From contig CAVTQZ010000001.1 of the NCBI GenBank assembly GCA_963737015.1, positions 1,116,001 through 1,180,000 of the forward strand: a stretch of 64,000 nucleotides of DNA, given 5' to 3'. Positions 52,104 through 62,103 of the stretch are shown here, in pieces (position 1 is the first letter of the stretch; each line of letters begins with the position of its first letter). Source of the DNA: CAVTQZ01 sp963737015 (GTDB lineage Bacteria; Actinomycetota; Acidimicrobiia; Acidimicrobiales; UBA8190). Under the pieces are notes generated by a model. That model was not told where the DNA came from. It worked only from the letters and a program-made list of their open reading frames with translations, and did not search any database. A program made the translations under genes and the position numbers.

Positions 52104-53231
52104 GTGCGCACTGACATCTGTAAGCGACTGGGAATCGAGTTCCCCATCTTTGCCTTCACCCATTGCCGGGACGTTGTGGCAGCGGTGGCCAACGCCGGAG
52201 GGCTGGGGGTGCTCGGCGCTATCGGATTCTCCCCGGAGGAGCTGGCGGTCGAGTTGTCATGGCTCGACGATCATGTTGGTGACCATCCCTACGGGGTCGA
52301 CATCGTGATCCCCGGCAAATACGAGGGTATGGGCGAAACGGACCCGACCAAACTCGAAGCGCAACTTCAGGCGATGGTTCCGGACGATCATCGGCGGTTC
52401 GCCAGACGCCTGCTCGAGGAGCACGGCGTACCTGAGACTCCCCTCGAGCAGCGTCGCAGCGGGATGATGGGCTGGACAGAAGCAACCGGGAAACCGTTGC
52501 TGGCGGAGGCTCTCCGACACGAGAAAGTTCGCGTAATCGCCAACGCGCTCGGTACTCCGCCCACGGACGTCGTCGATCAGGTAAAGGCGTCGGGCAGGAT
52601 GATCGGCGCTCTCGCCGGCTCCGTGAAACACGCTCTAAAACACAAGGAGGCGGGCCTCGACTTCATCGTTTGCCAGGGGACTGAAGGTGGTGGCCACACC
52701 GGTGAGATCGGGTCTCTCGTTCTGTGGCCCGAGGTCATCGACGCCGTGGCTCCCCTTCCCGTCCTTGCCGCGGGTGGGATCGGCACCGGCCGACAGATCG
52801 CCGCCGCGCTGGCTGTAGGGGCACAGGGCGTGTGGACAGGGACTCTGTGGCTGACGGTCGAGGAAGCTGACGTGTCCCCCGGGCAGATGAAGAGTTATCT
52901 CGATGCGACGAGCGCTGACACAGTCCGCTCCAAGTCGTTCACCGGCAAACCTTGCCGGATGCTGAAGAACGACTGGACCGAGGCCTGGGACCAGCCCGAC
53001 ACACCAGATCCTCTTCCCATGCCGCTTCAGATGCTCGTGGCGATCGACGCTGTCGGGGCAGGGCGCCGCTTCCCGGAGCAGGCCAAGGACGTGACCTTCA
53101 ACCCGTGCGGGCAAATAGTCGGCAGGGCCGCACGTGTGCGGAAGGCGCGCGACGTCATGTTTGAGCTCGTCGAGGAGTACGTGCAGGCACTCGACAGGCT
53201 GGTCGAACTATCTCAAGTAGAACGAGTCTGA
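52104..53231 (+). CDS. Nitronate monooxygenase family flavoprotein
   Basis: A 375-residue FMN-binding TIM-barrel protein of the nitronate monooxygenase / 2-nitropropane dioxygenase family. Typical motifs are FIVCQGTEGGGHTGEIGS (with the family His) and PVLAAGGIGTGRQIAAAL, which bind FMN phosphate. The family oxidises nitronates, but many members are poorly characterised. It starts with GTG at 52104. Confidence 0.9.
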   Translation: MRTDICKRLGIEFPIFAFTHCRDVVAAVANAGGLGVLGAIGFSPEELAVELSWLDDHVGDHPYGVDIVIPGKYEGMGETDPTKLEAQLQAMVPDDHRRFARRLLEEHGVPETPLEQRRSGMMGWTEATGKPLLAEALRHEKVRVIANALGTPPTDVVDQVKASGRMIGALAGSVKHALKHKEAGLDFIVCQGTEGGGHTGEIGSLVLWPEVIDAVAPLPVLAAGGIGTGRQIAAALAVGAQGVWTGTLWLTVEEADVSPGQMKSYLDATSADTVRSKSFTGKPCRMLKNDWTEAWDQPDTPDPLPMPLQMLVAIDAVGAGRRFPEQAKDVTFNPCGQIVGRAARVRKARDVMFELVEEYVQALDRLVELSQVERV

Positions 53232-53378
53232 GCTCGGGTCGTTGACATCGCGAAAACGTTTTTGTGGACAAGGTCTCTCGTTCGATTCCTTGAGGGCCAT
53301 TGTCGTCAAGTTGTCGGCAGGCTGTACGTTATGTATTGCGGGGGCGTGACCTCAGCTCCGAATTGAGGAGCCACTCTG

Positions 53379-54371
53379 ATGAAGCTGCCCCCGACGCTTT
53401 TTGGTACCGGCGAATGGGCCCTTGGCCTTGTGCGATGCGACGTCCAAACCTGGACTCGCGAGTTCCTGGATGCAGGTCAGACTCCGGGCTTTCCAGTCAG
53501 CTGGTTTTCGCCGAAGGAGTTCGGACGCTTCTACGCAGATCCCATTCCCTTTGTCCAGGACAACCGTACCTTTATCGCCTACGAGGATTACCTACCCTGG
53601 ACCGGCAAGGGTCGGATCGCTGTAGCCGAGATCACGCCTGAGGCGGTGCGACCGCAGGGAGTGGTCTTAGAGGCGAAGCGAGCACATTTCTCCTATCCAT
53701 TCATCTTCTCGTTTGAGGGCACCAACTACTGCATACCGCAGACCGATTCATCTGATGGGTTGCCGATTTATCGTCTGATGGAGCCCACACAATGGGAACT
53801 GACTGGGGCACTGACCGGAGTACCGAACCTGATCGATCCCACTTTGGCGTTCTACGACTCGCGTTGGTGGCTCTTCGGCCTGTCGTTGGATGGTGCAGAC
53901 GAATGGTTGCGCATCTTCTGGAGCGCGAGCCCCTTAGAACCTTGGACGGAGTGCGCGGCAAGCCCGATTCGATCAGATGGAGACCTGCGTCCTGCCGGTC
54001 CTCTGGTCTCGCTTGATGGACGGCTCTACCGATTCTCTCAAGATGGGGCAACGCCATCCTGGAATCGGGCTACTTCTTACGGTCAAGGCATTCACGTAAA
54101 CGAAGTTTTGGAAATCTCGCCGGCAACGTTCAAGGAACACCGTGTCCTCACGGCAAGAGCTCACGAGCATTGGCCCTTCTCCCAGGGCTTTCACACAATC
54201 GCCGGCGTTGACAACATCACCTGTATCGATGCATACAGACGCGTCGTCGGAGCGACAGGCCTGCCCAAGGGTATAACGCGGGTGCTAATCAGGCAGAAGA
54301 AATCTGGTCTCGGTCTTCTCGGTAGTTTGCCAAACGTCGTCCGTCCCAGGGTCGGTGTGCAACAGGCCTGA
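53379..54371 (+). CDS. GINT1-N-like beta-propeller protein (glycan-related)
   Basis: A 330-residue cytoplasmic-looking protein. The segments FYADPIPFVQDNRTFIAYEDY, GKGRIAVAEI, AHFSYPFIFSFEGTNYCIPQT and LIDPTLAFYDSRWWLFG match the domain found at the N-terminus of glucosamine inositolphosphorylceramide transferase and in bacterial glycosyltransferase gene sets. The four-to-five-blade repeats look complete. It is the left boundary of the glycan region and probably acts on sugars, but no reaction can be assigned. Confidence 0.75.
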   Translation: MKLPPTLFGTGEWALGLVRCDVQTWTREFLDAGQTPGFPVSWFSPKEFGRFYADPIPFVQDNRTFIAYEDYLPWTGKGRIAVAEITPEAVRPQGVVLEAKRAHFSYPFIFSFEGTNYCIPQTDSSDGLPIYRLMEPTQWELTGALTGVPNLIDPTLAFYDSRWWLFGLSLDGADEWLRIFWSASPLEPWTECAASPIRSDGDLRPAGPLVSLDGRLYRFSQDGATPSWNRATSYGQGIHVNEVLEISPATFKEHRVLTARAHEHWPFSQGFHTIAGVDNITCIDAYRRVVGATGLPKGITRVLIRQKKSGLGLLGSLPNVVRPRVGVQQA

Positions 54372-54471
54372 GGAGCGTCGTTTGGCCGATGCCAATCCTG
54401 GTACTCACGAACACCTACAGGACCTCATTCTTATCGCCGCTATGCCCAGCAATCTTCACGTTTGAGGCCTC

Positions 54472-55284
54472 TTAGCCGGCCTCCGGATGGGATCGTCCTT
54501 CTTTGATTCGCGCGCGGGGTAGGAGTGCCAAGCCCGCTCCCCGACCAAACATAAAGATCCCCTGGGCCGCTATGCGGTCGAGCCTGCTGCCCGCCCCTAA
54601 ACGCTCAATCAGTCGAACCCACCGCCACAACAGCGGCAGCGCGCTGCGTAGCCGTAACCTCCTGATCTCATCTCGAAGCGTCCAACTGGCACCGGCACAA
54701 CAGATGGTTAACAAGGTATTCCGCTCGAGGGCAGCGCTGCGAAGAGGTGATCCCTTCACCGCGGCACGATCACGCAAAGCCGAAGCAACTTCCGGGATCA
54801 CGGGGTCATTGAAAAGGATTAGACCGCCGTCGACCATCTTCGGCGTCCAGTCGTCAATATCTTGAAGTACATCTTCGTACTCATGTGACCCGTCGATGAA
54901 AAGGACGTCCAACGATGACAATGGAACTGTCTCCGCCACATCGTGTGAAAACCCCCGCTTGAGCACGACCCGATGCGACACTCCCGCTCGGGTGAGATTC
55001 TCACGAAACTGCTGCAGACGGCCGTCTCCTGTCTCGCCCTCGATCGTTGCATCAAAGGGATCGATTGCCACGACAGATCCATCGCCTCGGGCCTCTATGC
55101 CGAGCGCTAACGCAATCGTCGAACGACCCTTATGAGTCCCGATCTCGGCGACTCTGCCATTGCTGCAATTGCGAGCGGCCTGGTATAGCAACCACGATTC
55201 ATCCATCGAGAGAAAGCTCTCTACCCCAGCGAGAGCGTCCTCCAGTCTGCGCCGCTCTTCTCGCTGTTTCGAGTTGGTCCTCAC
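54472..55284 (-). CDS. Class I SAM-dependent methyltransferase
   Basis: A 270-residue methyltransferase of the CmcI/Methyltransf_24 type. The SAM loop is RVAEIGTHKGRSTIALA (about residues 43-59), the ribose contact SVVAIDPFD (about 70-78), and the post-core LFIDGSHEYEDV (about 132-143). Such enzymes methylate sugars or small molecules and often lie in surface polysaccharide clusters, as here. Confidence 0.85.
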   Translation of the reverse strand: MRTNSKQREERRRLEDALAGVESFLSMDESWLLYQAARNCSNGRVAEIGTHKGRSTIALALGIEARGDGSVVAIDPFDATIEGETGDGRLQQFRENLTRAGVSHRVVLKRGFSHDVAETVPLSSLDVLFIDGSHEYEDVLQDIDDWTPKMVDGGLILFNDPVIPEVASALRDRAAVKGSPLRSAALERNTLLTICCAGASWTLRDEIRRLRLRSALPLLWRWVRLIERLGAGSRLDRIAAQGIFMFGRGAGLALLPRARIKEGRSHPEAG

Positions 55285-55371
55285 GGTCAGATCAGGTTGC
55301 CCTCATCGAAGCCCTCATGATCAGTGAAAACCTAGTTCCTACGTACCCCGGTCTTCTACACAAGGCGTGCA

Positions 55372-56148
55372 TTATAAGAAGCAGTAGGCAAAGCGCAGAG
55401 CATCTTCGATCGGTGTGCCCACTGGCCAATGGCCGACGGCACCAAGATCAACGATGCTGACATGCTCACTACCCGCACGGTCGGCGAACTCTTGACAATC
55501 CGAGGTAGTCGCCGCTACCGGATCATTGTTGCTCGCGTAAATGCGGATCGGCAGTCCTGCGAGATCCCCGGCATATGCCAAAGGAGAGTGACTGGCAACT
55601 TCCGGAAGAGGATCAGGAAGAGACACGCCGTACGCTGCTCCGATGCTTGCACCTGCCGCGCCAGCGACATACATGGCATCAAGGTCGAGAACTGGACATG
55701 CCAGGATGACCGCACTCACATGCTCACGGTGGCGTAGAGCCCAATTCAACGCGACCAAAGCGCCCATCGACGTGCCAACCAACAGGATAGGCCCCGCTTT
55801 TGCTCTCACTCGGGGCCCGAGGAGGACGCCGTGCGCGTCCGACATTCGCAACAAAGCATTGTCATTGCCCCACGAATGAGTTCCGGAGGTCGGCCCGGCT
55901 GCCACGTCGGGATCACCGAAGTCACACGCAAGGCATACGAATTTGCCAGTCTCGGCCAGGGCACGTGGAACAGGCCACCAGCCCGGCAGTCCCTGTTCCC
56001 CTCCGCGTTGACCTGCGGAATGGCACACCAAGACGCCCCTTCGTGCGCCGTCGGGCCGATAAGAGTCGTCAACGAGAAGTGTGGCACAGTCGCCTGGACA
56101 CTGCTCCGTGTAAGAACCCAGCTCGATACGCCGAAAGGTTCCCGACAC
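55372..56148 (-). CDS. Alpha/beta hydrolase
   Basis: A 258-residue hydrolase. The nucleophile elbow is LLVGTSMGALVAL (about residues 121-133), the acid residue is in YASNNDPVAATT (about 214) and the catalytic His in AVGHWPVG (about 241). The family covers esterases, lipases and dienelactone hydrolases; no substrate is evident. It ends about 90 bases from the methyltransferase gene and follows the smaller sulfatase-like gene by 29 bases. Confidence 0.8.
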   Translation of the reverse strand: MSGTFRRIELGSYTEQCPGDCATLLVDDSYRPDGARRGVLVCHSAGQRGGEQGLPGWWPVPRALAETGKFVCLACDFGDPDVAAGPTSGTHSWGNDNALLRMSDAHGVLLGPRVRAKAGPILLVGTSMGALVALNWALRHREHVSAVILACPVLDLDAMYVAGAAGASIGAAYGVSLPDPLPEVASHSPLAYAGDLAGLPIRIYASNNDPVAATTSDCQEFADRAGSEHVSIVDLGAVGHWPVGTPIEDALRFAYCFL

Positions 56149-56177
56149 GGCTGATCTTGCCCGAGGAATAAAGGTGA

Positions 56178-57017
56178 TCAGGGCACCAAACCCTCGACGA
56201 AAGGTACCTCCAGCACCTTCTCGTGGGCGATCGGTCCGTGGCCGAAATATCCATCTTCCCCAAAGAGCTCGCCATGGTCAGACGTGACAACAATCCAGGT
56301 GTCACGAGGCACGACCTCGAACAAGCGAGTAAATACGGTATCCAAATATTCAACTGCAACCACTTGGCGATGTCGCAGTTCAGCTAACTGAGCAATGTCG
56401 AAGTGCGGAGCGTCGTGAGTCAGTGGATCATTATCGTCAAGGGATTTCACCACTCCGTGAAATCCAGGCAAGTGTGGCCAATCGCTCGTATCCTCATTTG
56501 GAAGTGCGTAAGGATAATGAGTCTCCCCCACGTTCAATAGGTGGAAAGTGGGTTTATCTTCGCTGAAGCGCAGAGCCTCGACCATGGCCATCATGTCGTT
56601 ATGCTTCGGCATCAATTCGTAGTGGTCGAAATCGCGATTGAGCGCCGTGTAGGGATTTAGCACCGGCATGGATACTCTGGCTTCAGTACGGTAATCAAGC
56701 CCTTTTCTCAGGAAGGTCGGCAGAAACAGAGAAGGAAGCAGGCTCTTGAATTCAACGCCCTCGATCCCAAGCCGAGCGCTGTAGCGAGCCAGGTCTTCTT
56801 TATAAAGTTCCGACGCATACACATGCGGAGGACTCGAGTGTGGGAGGAGCCCCATAAGTAAGTTGTAGTGTGACGGTGCAGTCCACGAGGCATAGCTCCA
56901 CCGGCGTTGCACCGGTCCAAGGCGAGCGAGATTGGTGGGAGACGCCTCGAGCCACGAATCGTATCGAAGGCTGTCCAAGACGACGATGACCAAGTTACGT
57001 CCTACAAATTCCGACAT
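56178..57017 (-). CDS. Sulfatase-like hydrolase (shorter protein)
   Basis: A 279-residue protein of the alkaline phosphatase / sulfatase superfamily. Metal-binding Asp in LVIVVLDSLRYD (residue about 15), a Thr in SWTAPSHYN at the usual nucleophile position, and VVTSDHGELFGEDG (metal-binding Asp-His) are visible. It lacks the Cys or Ser used for formylglycine, so it is probably a transferase or phosphodiesterase-like member. It is short for the family but contains both metal halves. Confidence 0.8.
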   Translation of the reverse strand: MSEFVGRNLVIVVLDSLRYDSWLEASPTNLARLGPVQRRWSYASWTAPSHYNLLMGLLPHSSPPHVYASELYKEDLARYSARLGIEGVEFKSLLPSLFLPTFLRKGLDYRTEARVSMPVLNPYTALNRDFDHYELMPKHNDMMAMVEALRFSEDKPTFHLLNVGETHYPYALPNEDTSDWPHLPGFHGVVKSLDDNDPLTHDAPHFDIAQLAELRHRQVVAVEYLDTVFTRLFEVVPRDTWIVVTSDHGELFGEDGYFGHGPIAHEKVLEVPFVEGLVP

Positions 57018-57050
57018 GTCCCCGACCCTACAGCCGACGTGTCCCCGACC

Positions 57051-58514
57051 CTACAGATAGCCCAACCGATGCATCTGCGCCTCGATGGCAGCGAGCTCCT
57101 CTGGGCTCACGTGAGAGTCTGATAGCGAACTGGGTGCGTGTGTTGCGATGTCTGCAAAGCTGGTTAGTGAGCGTTCGAGCGTCCGTTCTCCGGCTCTCCG
57201 GAGGGAGGCGACGACCTCTGACAGATCGGCAGAAAGAGCGCCATCGACCGCGATCGGAGCCAATTCAAGGGGATCAGAACCGAGGTCATAGAGGACCTCA
57301 CCGTCGTCGTCTCGGAGTAGTTTGTAACGCCCGTCGGTCGCGCACCACGCGGATGTTGTGAGCCGGCGGAAACCGATGTCATCGAGCTGGAACAACTCGC
57401 GAACTTCATCAGCACGAGCGCCTAAAGGATCTACAAGTCTCTCAAGTTCTGCGACCGCCACACCACCGATGGGGGCGTCTCCGTCGTATGGATGGTCCTG
57501 TATCCCTGCGAGTTCAGCAAGGGCAGAAGGAACCGCAGCCAGGCTTTGTGCCCCAACAGCATTTAGAAGCCCGGGATGTGATGAGATAAACGGAACTCGA
57601 ATCAGTCGATCGTCGAGCGAGAACGAGTGCCCAATCAGATTCGACTCCCCAAAGTTCTCACCGTGATCGGAAGTAACGATGACGACGGTGTCTTCTAACA
57701 CATGTCTTTCCTCGAGGAGTTGCAAGACGCGAGCGAGCCAATCGTCCATATAACGGATCGAACGAGAGTACAAATGTCGCATCCGGATAAGCGCGTCAAC
57801 AGGCACGGCGGCAGCGCCGAGACACACTTTCCAGATCTCCAACAGTGTCAGATGGCGTCGTGCCTCTTCGCCTGCTCTCAAGCGCTCCAGCATTTTCAAG
57901 TCGTTGTAAGGGCGGGGCGGGAGGTAAGGGGAATGACACTCTGTCAGGTTGACAAACCAGAAGAACGGACGGCGCTGCACCTCGCCGAACCATCGGTCCA
58001 ACCTTCGAGCCACCTCGGTGGCGCCATCATCTTCAACCGATCGTACGGCGTCTAAGTCCCAGCGCAAGCGGTCGCGAAAACGGGTGCCGTCCATTCGCGA
58101 GCGGTGATGCGGATAATAGGCTTCGAACGTCTCAAATCCTGTCCCGAATCCCGAAGTATCGGTGATCCACATGTTCGTGCTGATACCAGCTGTGAAGTAA
58201 CCTGCTTTGCGCAGAACTTCTGGCAATAGCCGAGGTCGGAGAGACTCGAGGCGCGGGCGACAACTGGGAGCACCCTCTGGTGCCTGGGTAAGTCCAGTTG
58301 CGCCCGGCAGGAGCCCACTAAACAGCGAAACATGCGAAGGCAACGTCCAATTGGCTGTTGAAAAGACGTTTGGATAAGCGAAGCCTTTCGAGGCCATTTG
58401 GGCTATCGTCGGTGTGGCACCTGGCGAAGCGCCATAAGGTTCGAAGACATCCGCCCGAGCCGTGTCCATGACTATCAGAAGAATGTTCGGGGCATCGGCG
58501 CGCCCTGGGCTCAT
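57051..58514 (-). CDS. Sulfatase-like hydrolase/transferase (longer protein)
   Basis: A 487-residue member of the same superfamily. NILLIVMDTARAD (metal Asp), NWTLPSHVSLFSG (Thr where sulfatases have Cys/Ser), and VIVTSDHGENFGE (second metal site) are present; WFVNLTECHSPYLPP is also family-typical. The Thr suggests a phospho-transferase- or esterase-type reaction rather than a true sulfatase. It lies next to a second member, 33 bases apart, and both share the strand. Likely substrates are surface glycans or lipids. Confidence 0.85.
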   Translation of the reverse strand: MSPGRADAPNILLIVMDTARADVFEPYGASPGATPTIAQMASKGFAYPNVFSTANWTLPSHVSLFSGLLPGATGLTQAPEGAPSCRPRLESLRPRLLPEVLRKAGYFTAGISTNMWITDTSGFGTGFETFEAYYPHHRSRMDGTRFRDRLRWDLDAVRSVEDDGATEVARRLDRWFGEVQRRPFFWFVNLTECHSPYLPPRPYNDLKMLERLRAGEEARRHLTLLEIWKVCLGAAAVPVDALIRMRHLYSRSIRYMDDWLARVLQLLEERHVLEDTVVIVTSDHGENFGESNLIGHSFSLDDRLIRVPFISSHPGLLNAVGAQSLAAVPSALAELAGIQDHPYDGDAPIGGVAVAELERLVDPLGARADEVRELFQLDDIGFRRLTTSAWCATDGRYKLLRDDDGEVLYDLGSDPLELAPIAVDGALSADLSEVVASLRRAGERTLERSLTSFADIATHAPSSLSDSHVSPEELAAIEAQMHRLGYL

Positions 58515-58726
58515 TGTTCGTTCTTTCTAATCTGTCCGAGTCGGTCTAACCCTTTGGCCATCCCACGCGTGGAGGCCATCGGGTCCCACCGTAAACCTTA
58601 CAATCATGTCCGCCGAGCAGATGTGGGGCACCTCGAGATGAGCCACCCGTCGATCCGTGAAGAGTACCCGTCATCATCCACGGCCTCCGCGCGAACGCGT
58701 ATCCTCTGCAGACGTCGTGTGGACCT

Positions 58727-59812
58727 TCAAGTCTGCAGAACCTTCTGGTAAACGTGCAGTACCCCGGCTGCACAGTGCTCCCAGGACCGCTCCTGCTTGA
58801 CGTTTTCTAGCGCTCCCTCGACTAGATCGTGACGAAAAGAAGGTTGCGTTATCAGCTTCGCGGTGCTGGAGGCCAATGCGGCGATATCACCGTCAGGAAC
58901 TAGGCATCCATGCGGGCGAAGCGTGTCATGCAAGCCTGCGACGTCGTAACCCACCACTGCGGCCCCTGCCGCCATGGCCTCAAGCGCGACCATACCAAGG
59001 CCTTCGAAGGACGAGGGCATGAGCACGACCTGGGCGCGGCGGTACTCACGGGCGACCTCCTCATCGGACAACTTTCCCAGAAAGACCACCCTTCCTGCCG
59101 TGCCCAATGCGTTGCTGGCTACCCTCCGAGTCATTGAACCTCCGCCGACGATGTAGCCGCGTGCGCCCGGAACTTTCTGAGCTACAACATCCATCGCGGC
59201 AATCGCATCGAGCGGCCCTTTCTCACGTTCGAGGCGGCCGACGAACAGCATCCTTCCAGGTTGCCGTTCAGCATCCTTTGAACTGACGCTGGCGACTCGA
59301 ATCCCGGGAGAGATCACCACCACCTTCTCTGGTGCGACACCGATGGCGATCAGTGAATCGGCTGTCGAGGGTGAAACCGCGATAACAGCAGCCGCGCGGG
59401 CATAGCTTTTCGCCTCGATCAGGCCATACGCTCGACGTAGCCGCACGAGCGAATGGGACTGGCGGAAGGTGTGGTGAGCTGTGAAAACCACTGGGATTCC
59501 CACGTTTCGCAGTAGCTGAAGACCGCCTGGGCCTCCCGACAGGTGAAGTACATCGGGGTCGCCGGTTCGGAGAAGACGGGGCGATCGGTTGAGCGCGATC
59601 GACATGTCGAAGTGCGGCCGGCCCGTGAACCTCGTGTATGGCAAGGCAAACCGACCCCTACCGGCGACCGTCGTCACACGCACGCCGCGTCGGCCAAGCT
59701 CCTCACGCAGGTCCCGGACATAAACACCTTGGCCGCCGACAGGTGGATCGTCGTCCCAGGTGACTAGCCGGACATGTAGGGAGTTCTGGTTATCCCGTCG
59801 GGTGTTTCCCAT
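58727..59812 (-). CDS. GT4 family glycosyltransferase
   Basis: A 361-residue GT-B enzyme. The acceptor half begins RLVTWDDDPPVGGQGVYV; the donor half has MLFVGRLEREKGPLDAI and the E-x7-E motif in MPSSFEGLGMVALEAMAAG (about 275-293). It is part of the surface-glycan region. The sugar is not predictable. Confidence 0.88.
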   Translation of the reverse strand: MGNTRRDNQNSLHVRLVTWDDDPPVGGQGVYVRDLREELGRRGVRVTTVAGRGRFALPYTRFTGRPHFDMSIALNRSPRLLRTGDPDVLHLSGGPGGLQLLRNVGIPVVFTAHHTFRQSHSLVRLRRAYGLIEAKSYARAAAVIAVSPSTADSLIAIGVAPEKVVVISPGIRVASVSSKDAERQPGRMLFVGRLEREKGPLDAIAAMDVVAQKVPGARGYIVGGGSMTRRVASNALGTAGRVVFLGKLSDEEVAREYRRAQVVLMPSSFEGLGMVALEAMAAGAAVVGYDVAGLHDTLRPHGCLVPDGDIAALASSTAKLITQPSFRHDLVEGALENVKQERSWEHCAAGVLHVYQKVLQT

Positions 59813-59854
59813 TCGATGAGACAGGTCGCGTTCACGATGTCAGACAGGACGCAT

Positions 59855-60745
59855 TTAAGCGGCAACGGTGCGGTCCGTCGACCCATCGCCGGAAGAGATC
59901 GCCACCCCGGCGGATTGTGAATTAACAGTTAGCCAGCTCGCCATTACGCGCTTCACCGCCGATATAGCGAACATCCGGATCGCAAATGGAATGTCGTCGA
60001 TCACGTAGCGCCGAAACAGTCTCCGGGGCTCAAGTCGGAGGCGATGCGCCCACTCCAGCCCAGCCCTGCGCATCCACCTCGGTGCGCTGGGAGTTTGCCC
60101 CGACAGAATGGTAAGAGTGCCGCCAGCCCCTATGAACCAAGTGGACGGAAAGCGCGGTGACACCTCCGCCATGAGCAGTTCCTGTTTGGGACAACCGAAC
60201 GCGCAAACGACGATCGCGGGCTGAAACTGTTCCAGGATCTCGGTCAATACGGAAAGCTCGTGGCGATCGTGCTCGAAACCGAAAGGGGGCGCGTACGTCG
60301 CAGCAATTTTCAGTCCCGGCGCATAACGGAGCAGTTCTTCTGCCGCATCCTCGGCGACCCCCTCTTCGCCACCTAAAAGGACAAAAGGCAATCCCCTCGC
60401 CGAAGCAGCTCGAGCGAGTGGGTAGATCATCTCGGAGAAAGCGACCCGGCCTAAAAGTGGGGTGCCCTGCCATCGGCTCGCCCAAACTGTCGGCAAACCG
60501 TCCGCTATCACAAGTTCGGCCTTCTCTACAGCCTGAGCCAAAGCTGTGTCTCTCGCCACCTTGCGCAGAATGTCGACGTTCGGCGTAACTACATATCCGC
60601 CACGCCCTGACTCCAGCGACGAGACTATGTGATCAACCGCTTCGGCTTCGGATAGGTTCGTGAAGCTGACGCCCATTACCTGAACGTGCGGCAGGTCCGC
60701 AATGGTCAGAGTTCCATCGGTCAACTCCCGTAGCACCGACTGCAC
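59855..60745 (-). CDS. WecG/TagA/CpsF family glycosyltransferase
   Basis: A 296-residue GT26 enzyme. YVVTPNVDILRKVARD, LVIADGLPTVWASRWQG and VVCAFGCPKQELLMAE are the family landmarks; members add N-acetylmannosaminuronate or similar sugars to lipid-linked intermediates. It has a C-terminal hydrophobic extension. Confidence 0.92.
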   Translation of the reverse strand: MQSVLRELTDGTLTIADLPHVQVMGVSFTNLSEAEAVDHIVSSLESGRGGYVVTPNVDILRKVARDTALAQAVEKAELVIADGLPTVWASRWQGTPLLGRVAFSEMIYPLARAASARGLPFVLLGGEEGVAEDAAEELLRYAPGLKIAATYAPPFGFEHDRHELSVLTEILEQFQPAIVVCAFGCPKQELLMAEVSPRFPSTWFIGAGGTLTILSGQTPSAPRWMRRAGLEWAHRLRLEPRRLFRRYVIDDIPFAIRMFAISAVKRVMASWLTVNSQSAGVAISSGDGSTDRTVAA

Positions 60746-60908
60746 GTAAATCTCCAGCGCTCCCCGTCAGCTAATGGGCTGCACGAAACCTTCGGATGGA
60801 CAACTAACGGAATAACGACAGCAACCCGACCACCTTGCGATGCCCAGATAGCGACGTCGGTGCAGTTCGCGGCCGATCTGAGCCCACCCTCGGATCCGCT
60901 TGCTCAGA

Positions 60909-62012
60909 TCAAATAGTTCGAACGCGCCTGTTGGGGTGGTCGATGATCTCCTGGTAGATCTCGTTCACGTGGGCGCGGGCTGTTTCGACACCGTAGTTCG
61001 CTACCGCCGCGATCCGGGCGCGGTCTCCAGCCTCAGCCGCCGCAGCTCCATCGCTCAGCCAATTGTCAAGCGCTCGGGCCAACGCCTCGGGGTCACCTGC
61101 GGGGACGACCATCCCGCCGACCATCGATGCGACTTCGGCAACGGCCGGATCATCGCTGGTCACGACCGGTCGGCCATGTCGAGCCGCCTCAGCGGTAGTG
61201 AGCGAAGATCCCTCCTTCCGCAGGGTCGGAACGGACGGGGTCACGACAACACGCGCTTCGCCCATGGCGGCAGAAACGCCGGAGTCGTCGAGTTGGCCCG
61301 CGAACACCACTCGCCGCCCCATGCGGACCTGCGACTCGAGCTTCCTTCGCTCCGGTCCAGCGCCAGCGATTACGAGCCGCGCTTGTGGATGCCGGTCGGC
61401 GACCATGTCGAACGCCGCCAGCAGCACATCTGCCCCCTTGTCAGTTCCTAGACGACCTACGAACAAAATGTCGTGGCACTCCTCGACTGCCGTTGGAGGC
61501 ACCAGCGGCGCGGGCACTGGCACGCGGACCACACGAACATCAATGAAGCCATATCTCCTCAGATGGCGCTTCACCGCCTCCGAAACGGCTATGACGGCTG
61601 CCATGTGCCGCTTCAGCTCGCGACGTACGAGTGGACCTGACACTGCGCGATCAACTGCCGCGCGAGGATCGGGGAGATGATGCTCAAGGCCACCGAAAGC
61701 CCGCAGGTCGTGTACTGTCGTCAGGGCGGGTAAGTCGCCAGTTGCAGCGAGCACACTCGGAGAGAGTTCTCGAATCACATTGTGAAAGTGGACGACGTCG
61801 GGCGCCACAACGTTTATCTCGTTCCGAAGGAGACGCGCACCTCTTATGTCCCAGATATCGCGGACGCGGCCGACACCCTGGTGCGGATGTCTCGGGCTGA
61901 AGTGAAGTACTTCATCACCAGCGCTACGCTGGGCCTCCGCCAACCGAGAGATGTGGATCTCAGCCCCCGAACGAACGGTGATGGGCAGGTCGTTTACGTG
62001 AAGAATTCTCAC
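60909..62012 (-). CDS. GT4 family glycosyltransferase
   Basis: A 367-residue GT-B enzyme. The start MRILHVNDLPITVRSGAEIH and the donor-site segment VTPSVPTLRKEGSSLTTAEAA are family-like; LFVGRLGTDKGADVLL marks the second domain. It is divergent from the next gene, with about 90 bases between. Confidence 0.88.
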   Translation of the reverse strand: MRILHVNDLPITVRSGAEIHISRLAEAQRSAGDEVLHFSPRHPHQGVGRVRDIWDIRGARLLRNEINVVAPDVVHFHNVIRELSPSVLAATGDLPALTTVHDLRAFGGLEHHLPDPRAAVDRAVSGPLVRRELKRHMAAVIAVSEAVKRHLRRYGFIDVRVVRVPVPAPLVPPTAVEECHDILFVGRLGTDKGADVLLAAFDMVADRHPQARLVIAGAGPERRKLESQVRMGRRVVFAGQLDDSGVSAAMGEARVVVTPSVPTLRKEGSSLTTAEAARHGRPVVTSDDPAVAEVASMVGGMVVPAGDPEALARALDNWLSDGAAAAEAGDRARIAAVANYGVETARAHVNEIYQEIIDHPNRRVRTI

Positions 62013-62103
62013 CGGTGGGAGAACCTCAACTGAAGTAGATGCTTGCTAGCTCGAAGAATCATCTACCTCTAAGCTTCCACTATCTGAGCGATATTGGTGA
62101 CTG

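Noticed and set aside
53255..53310. T-loop-like GTTCGATTCC
   Set aside because: No acceptor, D or anticodon arms can be drawn around it; not a tRNA.
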